DNA of 14,696 nucleotides from an uncultured Eubacteriales bacterium (GTDB lineage Bacteria; Bacillota; Clostridia; Oscillospirales; Butyricicoccaceae): NCBI GenBank assembly GCA_934675045.1, contig CAKUPI010000017.1, positions 1 to 14,696 on the forward strand. The letters run 5' to 3'. Positions 1-6,741 of this stretch are shown piece after piece; position 1 is the first letter of the stretch; every line of letters starts with the position of its first letter. The notes beneath the pieces are model-generated. The model searched no databases. It worked only from the letters and a program-made list of their open reading frames with translations, and was not told the origin of the DNA. A program made the translations under genes and the position numbers.

Positions 1-604
1 TCAGCTGCTCGTCGATGTGCAGGCGGCCCGCCGTGTCGATAAAGAGCATGTCATTGCCGTGGCGCCTGGCGTGCTCATACGCCGCTTTGGCGATGGCAAC
101 CGGGTCGCCCTGTCCCTGCTCAAAAACCGGAATGTCCAGCTTGGCGCCCACCACCTTGAGCTGCTCGATGGCGGCCGGGCGGTAAACGTCGCAGGCGCAG
201 AGCAGCGGCCTGCGGTTTTCGCGCTTTTTGAAGTAGCCGGCCAGCTTGGCGATGTTGGTCGTCTTGCCGGCGCCCTGCAGCCCGACAAACATAATGACGG
301 TGGGCGGGGAATTGGCCATGCGGATGCGGCTCTGGCCGCCGCCCATCAAGGCGCACAGCTCGTCGTTTACGATTTTGATGACCTGCTGGGCCGGGGAAAG
401 GCTTTCGAGAATGTCCTCGCCCACCGCCTTTTCGCTGACGCGGGCGATGAAGTCCTTGACGACGCGGAAGTTGACGTCGGCCTCGAGCAACGCCATGCGG
501 ATTTCGCGCATGGCCGCCTTGACGTCACTTTCCGTCAGGCGCCCGCGCGATCGCAGGTTTTTAAACACTTTATTGAGCTTTTCGGTCAGTCCTTCAAATG
601 CCAT
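1..604 (-). CDS. ffh: Signal recognition particle protein Ffh (54 kDa homolog), partial
   Basis: SRP GTPase that binds signal sequences of nascent membrane and secreted proteins together with SRP RNA and delivers ribosomes to FtsY. The reverse strand reads from ATG at 604-602 through 201 codons and runs off the window at base 1, so the rest of the G domain and the M domain are outside. Visible parts are the N-terminal helical bundle (residues 1 to about 90, opening MAFEGLTEKLNKVFKNLR), the P-loop GLQGAGKTT (108-116), DVYRPAA, and the G3 motif DTAGR (190-194). It follows ylxM with a TAATG overlap (stop 606-604, start 604-602), so translation is probably coupled. Identification is firm; nothing in the visible part is odd. 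Confidence 0.97.
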   Translation of the reverse strand, partial: MAFEGLTEKLNKVFKNLRSRGRLTESDVKAAMREIRMALLEADVNFRVVKDFIARVSEKAVGEDILESLSPAQQVIKIVNDELCALMGGGQSRIRMANSPPTVIMFVGLQGAGKTTNIAKLAGYFKKRENRRPLLCACDVYRPAAIEQLKVVGAKLDIPVFEQGQGDPVAIAKAAYEHARRHGNDMLFIDTAGRLHIDEQL

Positions 605-972
605 TAATTGTCTCCCATCAGTTCCTGGGTCAAAGAAAGGATTTCGCCGACGTGCGTGGCGATTTCATAATTTCTGACCTGCGCGTTTGCGCGGTTGATA
701 TAGGCCGCCGCCTCGGCGATTTTGCGCAGGCGGCTTTCCACCCCGCCGTAGCGGCGGACGAGCCGAAGGCGGTCCTCCGTCTCGCGCAGAATGGTTTCGG
801 CGCGCACAATGGCGTCGCGCACGCCCTGCCGCGAAATATCGGCCTGCTCGGCAATTTCCGACAGCGAAAGGTCCTCGTTATAATACAGGTCAAAGAGCTC
901 TTTTTGCTTGTCGGTCAGCAATTCGCCGTAAAAGTCGAACAGCATCGACATGGTAAAGGTGTCGCTTTTCAT
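604..972 (-). CDS. ylxM: YlxM family SRP-associated helix-turn-helix protein (UPF0122)
   Basis: A 122-residue protein of the UPF0122/YlxM family, which almost always precedes ffh in Gram-positive bacteria. In streptococci YlxM associates with SRP components and tunes SRP GTPase activity; that is family knowledge, not visible here. The sequence has a typical opening (MKSDTFTMSMLFDFYGELLT), then a sigma-70 region 4-like helix-turn-helix around residues 40-60 (LSLSEIAEQADISRQGVRDA), then a charged C-terminal helix. I start it at ATG 972-970 rather than the in-frame ATG 51 bases upstream, because GGGGGAGAG lies just before 972 and homologs begin here. It is the first gene of the ylxM-ffh transcript. 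Confidence 0.93.
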   Translation of the reverse strand: MKSDTFTMSMLFDFYGELLTDKQKELFDLYYNEDLSLSEIAEQADISRQGVRDAIVRAETILRETEDRLRLVRRYGGVESRLRKIAEAAAYINRANAQVRNYEIATHVGEILSLTQELMGDN

Positions 973-987
973 GAGCTCTCCCCCTTC

Positions 988-1009
988 TGTAAAGCGGATT
1001 CGCTTTACA
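988..1009. promoter_or_regulatory. 22-bp palindrome at the ylxM-ffh transcript start
   Basis: Perfect 9-base inverted repeats, TGTAAAGCG (988-996) and CGCTTTACA (1001-1009), separated by 4 bases. It lies just downstream of the expected start of transcription and just upstream of the Shine-Dalgarno sequence. It could be a repressor operator or a 5' hairpin in the mRNA; it is not a terminator because no U run follows in the direction of transcription. Confidence 0.6.
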
Positions 1010-1018
1010 ACAGGAATT

Positions 1019-1047
1019 ATCATACCCTATTTCCGCCCCGTTGTCAA
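1019..1047 (-). promoter_or_regulatory. Sigma-A promoter of ylxM-ffh
   Basis: Reading the reverse strand, TTGACA (1047-1042) is followed by a 17-base spacer and TATGAT (1024-1019). Five of six -10 bases and all -35 bases match consensus. Transcription should begin near 1012, about 40 bases before the ylxM start, so the pair is transcribed from its own strong promoter. Confidence 0.88.
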
Positions 1048-1224
1048 GGCTTGCCCGGCGCAATTTGCCTTTCTTTTTCGTCAGTTTCCCCGAAGGGGAC
1101 CCGGGGCGCAGCCCGTGCGCCGCCCTGTGTTGTGCAGGATGGCAAAAAGCGGCCCGCCCGGCGCGCGCAAAATGCGCGGGAGCGTAAAAACTTCTTTTTC
1201 GCCGTAAAAGCGGCGCTTTTTTAC
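1048..1224. other. Gene-free divergent intergenic stretch with hairpins
   Basis: This is the central part of the 360-base gap between the ylxM and lgt starts. I see no credible coding frame. It contains several hairpins: TCCCC-GAA-GGGGA near 1085-1100, CGCGCA-AAA-TGCGCG (1164-1178), and CGCCG (1200-1204) with CGGCG (1211-1215) followed by C and six T. An outer pairing of GGAGCGT (1179-1185) with ACGCTCC (1230-1236) encloses the last of these and reaches the lgt -35 box. No known RNA family is recognisable. Confidence 0.45.
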
Positions 1225-1253
1225 TTGCCACGCTCCTTTTTCGGGCATATAAT
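1225..1253 (+). promoter_or_regulatory. Sigma-A promoter of lgt-folD
   Basis: TTGCCA (1225-1230), a 17-base spacer and a perfect TATAAT (1248-1253). Transcription would begin near 1260, leaving a leader of about 70 bases before the lgt start at 1333. Confidence 0.85.
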
Positions 1254-1332
1254 AAAAAGGTATTGGATGATTGGCCCGGCGGCACCGCCGCTCTGTTTTT
1301 GAAAGGATGTGACGCGCGCTTTACGGCGCAGA

Positions 1333-2175
1333 ATGATCCATACCGTTGGTTTTCCCGGCCTGTTTGACCGGACCTTTACCATGAACACCGAGGCTCTGGC
1401 CTTTTCCATCGGCCCGCTCGACTTCAGCATCAAGTGGTACGGCGTTATTATCGCCTGCGGCTTTGCGCTCGCCGTGCTGTATGTCACCCGCCGCGCGGCG
1501 CAGTTCGGCACAAGCTCCGATGAGCTCATCGACCTGCTGCTGTGGGCACTCCCCCTCTCCATCGCCGGCGCGCGGCTGTACTATGTCCTCAACAAATGGG
1601 ACTATTACGGTCAGCACCCCGGCGAAATCGTGCAAATCTGGAAGGGCGGCCTGGCCATTTACGGCGGCATTCTCGCCGCCTTTGCCACCGTCTTTGTCTT
1701 CAGCCGCATACACAAGAGCCACATGCTGGGCATGATGGACATCGGCTCGCTCGGCCTGCTCATCGGGCAGATTGTCGGCCGCTGGGCCAACTTTGTCAAC
1801 GCGGAGGCCTTCGGCTCGGAAACGTCGCTGCCGTGGGGCATGAGCATCGACGGCGGCGCGCCGGTGCACCCCACCTTTCTCTACGAATCGCTGTGGAACC
1901 TCCTCGGTTTTCTGCTTCTGCACGTTTATTCCAAAAAGAAACGGGCCTTTTCCGGTGAAATCACCCTGCTGTATCTGACCTGGTACGGCTTCGGCCGCTT
2001 TTTCATCGAGGGCCTGCGCTCGGACAGCCTCTATCTCGGCCATACCGATATTCGCATCTCTCAGGCGCTGGCGCTCGTGACCTTTCTCTGCATGGGCGGC
2101 CTCTGGCTTTACCTGCGTCTGTCTGGAAAGTATACCCCTGCCAAGGAGGAAAAGAAAAATGCCGACAATCATTGA
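1333..2175 (+). CDS. lgt: Phosphatidylglycerol--prolipoprotein diacylglyceryl transferase
   Basis: Membrane enzyme that transfers diacylglycerol from phosphatidylglycerol to the lipobox cysteine of prolipoproteins, the first step of lipoprotein maturation; the lipoproteins at the right end of this window would be substrates. The 280-residue product has several hydrophobic segments, the WYG motif (35-37), GGLAIYGG (105-112) and the family signature [13 protein letters not shown] (149-161) with the essential Arg150. The start is uncertain. ATG 1333 fits homologs that open with an FPGL segment before the first membrane span but has no clear ribosome site. GTG 1309 sits only 2-3 bases after GAAAGGA, and ATG 1381 also lacks one. 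The last 17 bases overlap folD, whose ribosome site AAGGAGGA lies inside lgt. Confidence 0.93.
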   Translation: MIHTVGFPGLFDRTFTMNTEALAFSIGPLDFSIKWYGVIIACGFALAVLYVTRRAAQFGTSSDELIDLLLWALPLSIAGARLYYVLNKWDYYGQHPGEIVQIWKGGLAIYGGILAAFATVFVFSRIHKSHMLGMMDIGSLGLLIGQIVGRWANFVNAEAFGSETSLPWGMSIDGGAPVHPTFLYESLWNLLGFLLLHVYSKKKRAFSGEITLLYLTWYGFGRFFIEGLRSDSLYLGHTDIRISQALALVTFLCMGGLWLYLRLSGKYTPAKEEKKNADNH

Positions 2176-3013
2176 CGGAAAAGCCACTGCCAAAAACCTG
2201 CGGGCCGCCATTCTTCGCCAGACGGAGGAGCTGAAGGCGCAGGGCGTCGTCCCCGGCCTTGCGGTCATCCTCGTAGGCGAGGACCCCGCCTCGCAGATTT
2301 ATGTCCGCAACAAGGAAAAAGCCTGTGCCGACTGCGGCTTTTACAGCGAAAAGCACGCTCTTCCCGCCTCGACCACCGAAGAGGAGCTGCTCGTGCTGAT
2401 CGACAAGCTCAACCGCGACCCGCACATCAGCGGTATTCTGTGCCAGCTGCCCCTGCCCAGGCACATCGACGAGCAGAAGATCATTCTGGCCATCGACCCC
2501 CTCAAGGACGTCGACGCCTTCCACCCGCAGAACATCGGCCGCATCATGACCGACGACGTGCTCTTTGCTCCCTGCACGCCCGCCGGCGTCATGACGCTGC
2601 TCGAAACCTACGGCATCGACCCCAAGGGCAAAAAATGCGTCGTCGTCGGCCGCTCCAACATCGTCGGCAAGCCGCAGGCCATGCTGCTGCTGCACAAGCA
2701 CGGCACGGTCACCATCTGCCACTCCAAGACCCCCGACCTCGCCTTCGAGACGCGCCAGGCCGACATTCTGGTCGCCGCCATCGGCAAGCCCAAGTTCATC
2801 AAGGCAGACATGGTCAAAGAGGGCGCCGTCGTTATTGACGTCGGCATGGATCACGACGAAAACGGCAAGCTGTGCGGCGACGTCGACTACGACAATGTCG
2901 CCCCCAAGTGCTCCTTCATCACCCCCGTGCCGGGCGGCGTCGGCCCGATGACCATCGCCACGCTGATGCAGAACACCCTGCTGGCCGCCAAATTGCAGCA
3001 CGGCATCCAATAA
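2159..3013 (+). CDS. folD: Bifunctional methylenetetrahydrofolate dehydrogenase / methenyltetrahydrofolate cyclohydrolase
   Basis: Cytosolic enzyme that interconverts 5,10-methylene-THF, 5,10-methenyl-THF and 10-formyl-THF with NADP+, supplying one-carbon units for purines and formylmethionine. The product is 284 residues, the usual family length. It shows the substrate-site Tyr48-x3-Lys52 in YVRNK (equal to Tyr50/Lys54 in E. coli), the cyclohydrolase region [10 protein letters not shown], the nucleotide-binding [14 protein letters not shown], and the signature [13 protein letters not shown] near the C terminus. The start is ATG 2159 with AAGGAGGA (2142-2149) ahead. It overlaps the end of lgt by 17 bases, so the two are co-transcribed and probably coupled. 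A strong terminator follows at once. Confidence 0.96.
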   Translation: MPTIIDGKATAKNLRAAILRQTEELKAQGVVPGLAVILVGEDPASQIYVRNKEKACADCGFYSEKHALPASTTEEELLVLIDKLNRDPHISGILCQLPLPRHIDEQKIILAIDPLKDVDAFHPQNIGRIMTDDVLFAPCTPAGVMTLLETYGIDPKGKKCVVVGRSNIVGKPQAMLLLHKHGTVTICHSKTPDLAFETRQADILVAAIGKPKFIKADMVKEGAVVIDVGMDHDENGKLCGDVDYDNVAPKCSFITPVPGGVGPMTIATLMQNTLLAAKLQHGIQ

Positions 3014-3037
3014 CCTTTTTTCCCTTTTTCAAGCAAC

Positions 3038-3081
3038 AAAAGCTTCGGAACCGGCCCTTACCCCGGCTCCGAAGCTTTTTT
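3038..3081 (+). terminator. Rho-independent terminator of lgt-folD
   Basis: AAAAGCTTCGG (3038-3048) pairs with CCGAAGCTTTT (3069-3079), extended by A-T and CCGG/CCGG (3051-3054 with 3063-3066) around one mismatch; the loop is 3055-3062. Six T follow from 3076, and the A run on the other side makes it usable in both directions. Confidence 0.9.
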
Positions 3082-3216
3082 CACGCCCGCCCGAAAGGGG
3101 CGTTTGCCCGGTTTGACGGCGCCGCTTTTCCCGCCGGCCAAACCTTAAGATTTTCTTCATACACTTTTTTCCGCCGGTGTGATAAGCTGTAAGCAGTACC
3201 CGTGGAGGTGAACGCT

Positions 3217-3879
3217 TTGCATCATCCGCCCCATCTTAACGCGCGCCGCCGGCGGAAAAGGAACCGCCGCCTGCGCCGCAGACTGCTTTTGGCCCTGCCG
3301 CCGGCGCTGCTGCTGGGCGCCGTCTGCTTCTTTCTTTTCTTCCCTTCTCCCTCTGCCCTCACGGCCGAGGACCTCAATTTGCCCGACTGGGTGAAGGTCG
3401 ACCTGCTCCCCGTCAACCGGTGGTCGCGGCCCGGCACCAAGCTGCGCGCCGTCAACGGCATTGTCGTTCACTACGTCGGCAACCCGGACACGACGGCGGC
3501 GCAAAACCGCAGCTATTTCAAAAATCTGGCCGTCACGCAGGAAACCAAGGCCAGCAGCAACTTTCTCATCGGCCTGGACGGCGAGGTGCTGCTCTGCGTT
3601 CCGCCCGACGAGGTCGCTTTCTGCTCCAACAACCGCAACGACGACACGCTGTCCATCGAATGCTGCCACCCCGACGAGACGGGCGCCTTTACCGACGCCA
3701 CCTACCGGCGGCTTGTACAGCTGGTCGCCTTTCTGCGCGGCGCCTACGGCCTCTCGCGCGAGGATATTCTGCGCCACTATGATGTGACGGGCAAGCATTG
3801 CCCCTTGTATTTTGTCGATCACGCCGACGCGTGGGAGGCCTTTCTGGACGACGTCGACGCGCTGGCGGCGCAGCCGTAG
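3217..3879 (+). CDS. Membrane-anchored N-acetylmuramoyl-L-alanine amidase (Amidase_2/PGRP fold)
   Basis: Cell-wall hydrolase predicted to cut the amide bond between MurNAc and L-alanine. I choose the TTG at 3217 because GGAGGTG (3204-3210) lies 6 bases before it; the in-frame GTG at 3202 has no such site. This gives 220 residues: a very Arg-rich N terminus (about 9-23), one hydrophobic segment (about 23-43) that should anchor it with the domain outside, a short stalk, then the Amidase_2 domain from about residue 60. Zinc ligands fit His85 (VVHYVGN), His187 and Cys195 in HYDVTGKHCP, with Lys193 and Glu148 (SIECC) as likely catalytic residues. There is no separate wall-binding domain. It is a single gene between folD and the convergent ung. 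No convincing promoter was found in 3082-3200. Confidence 0.88.
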   Translation: MHHPPHLNARRRRKRNRRLRRRLLLALPPALLLGAVCFFLFFPSPSALTAEDLNLPDWVKVDLLPVNRWSRPGTKLRAVNGIVVHYVGNPDTTAAQNRSYFKNLAVTQETKASSNFLIGLDGEVLLCVPPDEVAFCSNNRNDDTLSIECCHPDETGAFTDATYRRLVQLVAFLRGAYGLSREDILRHYDVTGKHCPLYFVDHADAWEAFLDDVDALAAQP

Positions 3880-3905
3880 CCCGCTTTCCGCCTTTTTTTA
3901 AAGCC

Positions 3906-3936
3906 CCTGCCGCCCGCCCCCCTTTGCGGCGGCAGG
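3906..3936. terminator. Hairpin between the convergent amidase and ung genes
   Basis: CCTGCCGCC (3906-3914) and GGCGGCAGG (3928-3936) form a perfect 9-bp stem with a 13-base loop. A run of seven T at 3893-3899 precedes it on the plus strand; read from the ung side, only a short T run follows. It probably helps end one or both transcripts, but it is not a textbook terminator. Confidence 0.4.
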
Positions 3937-3947
3937 AACCGAAACAG

Positions 3948-3974
3948 CGCCCCCTTGCCTGCTGCAAGGGGGCG
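3948..3974 (-). terminator. Likely terminator hairpin downstream of ung
   Basis: CGCCCCCTTGC (3948-3958) and GCAAGGGGGCG (3964-3974) form a perfect 11-bp stem with a 5-base loop, beginning 8 bases after the ung stop codon. The stem is very stable, but the bases after it on the ung strand (CTGTTTCGG) hold only three T, so termination may rest on stem strength. Confidence 0.55.
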
Positions 3975-3981
3975 TTGCGCT

Positions 3982-4707
3982 TCATCTGCCCTGTGCCGTT
4001 TGCCCCGGGCCGCCTTCCCGCCCGCAGACCGAATCTTCGCCGGACGGGCTGGCCCAGTCGATGTGCTGCCCGAACTGCGCCAAAAAGGCGTTGGCGCGCG
4101 AAAAGTGCCGGCACCCGAAAAACCCGCTGCGGGCCGACAGCGGGCTCGGGTGCGCGCACTGCAAAACAAGGTGCGGCGTGCCCTGCAAAAGCGGCGCCTT
4201 GGCGCGGGCGTTGGCCCCCCAAAGCAGAAAGACCATAGGCTGCCGCCGCGCGGCCAGCTTTTCGATGACGTGGTCGGTGAAGATTTCCCAGCCCGCGCCG
4301 CGGTGGGAGTTGGCCTGACCGGCCCGCACCGTCAGCGCCGTGTTGAGCAGCAGCACGCCCTGCCGGGCCCAGCTTTCCAGACAGCCGTGGGACGGAATGG
4401 GGGCGCCCACGTCGTCGTGTACTTCCTTGAAAATGTTTTGCAGCGAGGGCGGGGGCGGGACCCCGCGCCGCACCGAAAAGCTGAGGCCGTGCGCCTGACC
4501 CGGGCCGTGATAGGGGTCCTGCCCCAGAATGACCACCTTTACTTCCTGGTAAGGGGTGTAGCGCAGCGCGTTGAAAATATCGTGCATGTCCGGATAAACG
4601 GTGCGCGCGGCGTATTCCCGCTTTAAAAAGGCGCGCAGCTTTTGATAATACGGGCTTTGAAACTCGCCGGCGAGCAGCTCGTCCCAGTCGTTTCCCAAAT
4701 GAACCAT
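3982..4707 (-). CDS. ung: Uracil-DNA glycosylase, family 1
   Basis: Removes uracil from DNA as the first step of base excision repair. The 241-residue product has the water-activating motif GQDPYHGPGQAHGLSFSV with the catalytic Asp, the NTALTVR segment with the uracil-contacting Asn, SHRGAGWEIFTD, VFLLWGANA and the DNA-intercalation loop HPSPLSA; the length is a little above the family's usual value because of a C-terminal extension rich in Gly and Gln. The start is ATG 4707-4705, preceded by a GGGGGGAGAAG ribosome site; the upstream in-frame ATG at 4752 lies inside the promoter region and is rejected. It is a single gene, divergent from the SLH protein and convergent with the amidase. Confidence 0.96.
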   Translation of the reverse strand: MVHLGNDWDELLAGEFQSPYYQKLRAFLKREYAARTVYPDMHDIFNALRYTPYQEVKVVILGQDPYHGPGQAHGLSFSVRRGVPPPPSLQNIFKEVHDDVGAPIPSHGCLESWARQGVLLLNTALTVRAGQANSHRGAGWEIFTDHVIEKLAARRQPMVFLLWGANARAKAPLLQGTPHLVLQCAHPSPLSARSGFFGCRHFSRANAFLAQFGQHIDWASPSGEDSVCGREGGPGQTAQGR

Positions 4708-4740
4708 TCTTCTCCCCCCGTGTGCCGGTACTGTACGGCT

Positions 4741-4769
4741 ATTATACCGCACGCGCTCCGACGCCGCAA
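4741..4769 (-). promoter_or_regulatory. Sigma-A promoter of ung
   Basis: On the reverse strand TTGCGG (4769-4764), a 17-base spacer and a perfect TATAAT (4746-4741), giving a start near 4734 and a leader of about 27 bases. Its -35 box directly abuts the -35 box of the divergent promoter at 4770. Confidence 0.8.
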
Positions 4770-4798
4770 TTGCAATGGCACGCTTTTTTTGGTATAAT
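4770..4798 (+). promoter_or_regulatory. Sigma-A promoter of the SLH/WG-repeat protein
   Basis: TTGCAA (4770-4775), a 17-base spacer and a perfect TATAAT (4793-4798). The expected leader of about 85 bases carries a 7-bp GC-only hairpin with a 3-base loop (CCGGGCG 4837-4843, CGCCCGG 4847-4853) before the ribosome site GGAAAGGA (4876-4883). Confidence 0.82.
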
Positions 4799-4889
4799 CG
4801 TAGAAATACAAAATACTGACTGCAAGCAATTCCTGCCCGGGCGGCGCGCCCGGCGGAGGGACCGGTTTTCGTATTGGAAAGGACGGTTT

Positions 4890-6689
4890 ATGATGAAAAA
4901 CTATCTGCCGCGGCTGACCGCCGCCTTGCTGTGCCTGTGTTTTCTGCTGCCCGTCACCGCCAACGCGGCGGGCCTCAGCCAGTTTTCCCAAAAAAACACC
5001 TATTCTTCCAGGCAGTTCACCGACATTTCCGCCTCGGCCTGGTACTACGGCAGCGTCAAAACCTGCTACGAGCTGGGCCTGATGGACGGCTACACCGACA
5101 AGACCTTCCGCCCGAACGGCAAAATCACACTGGCCGAATGCATCGTCATCGCCGCCCGCGTGCACAACATCTACCGGCTCGGCCGCGGCGTTTTCGACCA
5201 GTCCGGCACGCCGTGGTACGACGTTCCGGTAAAATACGCCATATCCAGCAAAATCATCAAAGCGGACGACTTCCCCTCCTACACGGCCAACGCCACCCGC
5301 GCGCAGATGGCCTACATCTTTTCTTCTCCCCTGCCCGCGTCTGAGCTGAACGCCATCAACACCCTCTCCTCGGTTCCCGACGTGGCGCCCGATGCCCAGT
5401 ACGCCGACTCCATCTACCTGCTCTACCGCGCCGGCGTCCTGACCGGCCGGGGCGACGAGGGGTACTTTGACCCCGAACGGGAGATCACCCGCGCAGAGGC
5501 CGCTGCCATCATCAGCCGCATCGTCGTGCCCTCTGCCCGCAAAACCTTTACCCTCAAGCCGGTTGAGCCTGTCGAACCGGTCGATCCGGTCGATCCGGTC
5601 ACGCCGGTCGATCCGGTCACGCCGGTTGATCCGGTCACGCCGCCGGACGGCAAGGACGGCTTCCGCTTTACCGACGTCCATTGCTTCAGCGAGGGCTTTG
5701 CCGTCGTCGCCCAGTCGGGCAAATACGGCTACATCGGCACGGACGGCAAACTCCTCACCGCTCTCACCTATGCCGCCGCCTACCCCTTCCGCGAGGGCAA
5801 GGGGGTTGTCCTGACGGCGCGCGCCGCCGGCGGCTATTCCCTCGGCTTTGTCGACCGAAGCGGCGACTACACGTCGCTCGGCTTCAACATCGGCCCCGGC
5901 CTCGCCTACACCGGCACGGACGGCGTTTTCAGCGAAGGGCTGCTGCTGCTCAACGGCGCGGCCCCCGCCCTGACCGACGAGCGGGGCAGGCTCTTTGCAC
6001 TCGACGCCTCCAGCGCGGCGGCGGCCGCCGCCGGCGACGGGCTCATTCTGCTCAACGTCAATCTGGCGGGCGAGTACCCCCATTACCGCTACGTCGATTC
6101 CGCCGGCCGCACCGTCATCGATCTGCCCTCCGCCGCCCAGCTTTCCGGCGGGGCGGGTCAGGCCGTTGTCGAGGCCGGATCCTTTCACAACGGCATGGCC
6201 CCGGTGCGCGTCGGCACCTTTGCCGGCGGCAGGCTGGTCTCTTCCGGCTGGGGCTTTATCGACCTGACGGGCGCCGTCGTCTTTTCCGGCTTCAGCGGCC
6301 GCGCGGCCGACTTTGAGGGCGGCGTGACCACCGGCGTTCTGGCCGACAAATCCACCCCCGCCATCGTCACCGCGGCCGGCTCTGCCATCCGCCTGACCGG
6401 TTGCACCTCCGTCCTTGCCCCCTCGCCCGATTCCGCGCTGATCGGCGTCGTCAAAAACGGCCTGTACGGCTTTGTCAGCAAGACGGGGACCGAGGTCATC
6501 GCGCCCGGATTCACCGCCGCCCAACCCTTTTCCGGCGGGCTGGCCGCCGTCACCGCGGGCGGAAAGACCGGGTTTATCGACCAAAACGGCGATTGGGCCT
6601 TCAGCCCCCTTTACGACGAGGTCCGCTCCTTCTCCGGCGGCTTCGGCTGGGGCAAGAGCGGGGGGCTTTGGTACATTCTCGAACATTAA
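4890..6689 (+). CDS. S-layer homology domain protein with WG-type repeats
   Basis: A 599-residue surface protein. Order: signal peptide (1 to about 26, MMKNYLPRLTAALLCLCFLL..ANA); three SLH domains at about 42-95 (FTDISASAWYYGSV), 108-150 (degenerate) and 166-215 (VPDVAPDAQYADSI, ITRAEAAAIISRI); a nine-unit PVE/PVD/PVT linker (224-250); then about six WG-like repeats at roughly 277, 320, 399, 453, 524 and 559 (for example YGYIGTDGK, WGFIDLTGA, YGFVSKTGT, TGFIDQNGD). SLH triplets bind secondary cell-wall polymers, so the protein should be held on the wall with the repeat domain outside. The role of WG repeats is unknown, probably ligand or protein binding. ATG 4890 has GGAAAGGA six bases ahead. 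The start is clear and no frameshift is seen. Confidence 0.88.
   Translation: MMKNYLPRLTAALLCLCFLLPVTANAAGLSQFSQKNTYSSRQFTDISASAWYYGSVKTCYELGLMDGYTDKTFRPNGKITLAECIVIAARVHNIYRLGRGVFDQSGTPWYDVPVKYAISSKIIKADDFPSYTANATRAQMAYIFSSPLPASELNAINTLSSVPDVAPDAQYADSIYLLYRAGVLTGRGDEGYFDPEREITRAEAAAIISRIVVPSARKTFTLKPVEPVEPVDPVDPVTPVDPVTPVDPVTPPDGKDGFRFTDVHCFSEGFAVVAQSGKYGYIGTDGKLLTALTYAAAYPFREGKGVVLTARAAGGYSLGFVDRSGDYTSLGFNIGPGLAYTGTDGVFSEGLLLLNGAAPALTDERGRLFALDASSAAAAAAGDGLILLNVNLAGEYPHYRYVDSAGRTVIDLPSAAQLSGGAGQAVVEAGSFHNGMAPVRVGTFAGGRLVSSGWGFIDLTGAVVFSGFSGRAADFEGGVTTGVLADKSTPAIVTAAGSAIRLTGCTSVLAPSPDSALIGVVKNGLYGFVSKTGTEVIAPGFTAAQPFSGGLAAVTAGGKTGFIDQNGDWAFSPLYDEVRSFSGGFGWGKSGGLWYILEH
5559..5639 (+). repeat. 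Nine-unit 9-bp tandem repeat coding a Pro-Val-acidic linker
   Basis: Nine in-frame units of CCGGTCGAT or CCGGTCACG type encode PVE-PVE-PVD-PVD-PVT-PVD-PVT-PVD-PVT. The last part has an 18-bp higher-order period. It is a rigid, extended spacer between wall anchor and repeat domain, and a likely site of copy-number change by slippage. Confidence 0.9.
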
Positions 6690-6741
6690 GCGCGGCGCTT
6701 TGCGACGGCGGCGCGCCGCATAAGGACTGGTGACCTCTTTC

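Noticed and set aside
17..607. Plus-strand frame across the ffh region
   Set aside because: It is a shadow of ffh; the reverse strand gives a full Ffh sequence with P-loop and DTAGR.
1321..2268. Long reverse-strand frame opposite lgt, and similar long frames opposite folD, trpB, ilvE and the SLH and lipoprotein genes
   Set aside because: GC-rich codon bias keeps the opposite strand open. These frames have low-complexity, Gly/Ala/Asp/Arg-rich products, no ribosome sites and no family motifs, while the plus-strand genes are clearly recognisable.
3145..3186. Possible promoter for the amidase (TTCATA with TGATAA, 18-base spacer)
   Set aside because: Both boxes are poor matches and other spacings fit no better, so I do not list it.
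3948..3974. Mobile or REP-like palindrome between the amidase and ung
   Set aside because: It is a single copy placed right after a stop codon between convergent genes, which is better explained as a terminator.
6692..6719. Terminator between the SLH gene and the cation transporter
   Set aside because: The 7-bp GC stem has no T run after it, so read-through is as likely as termination.
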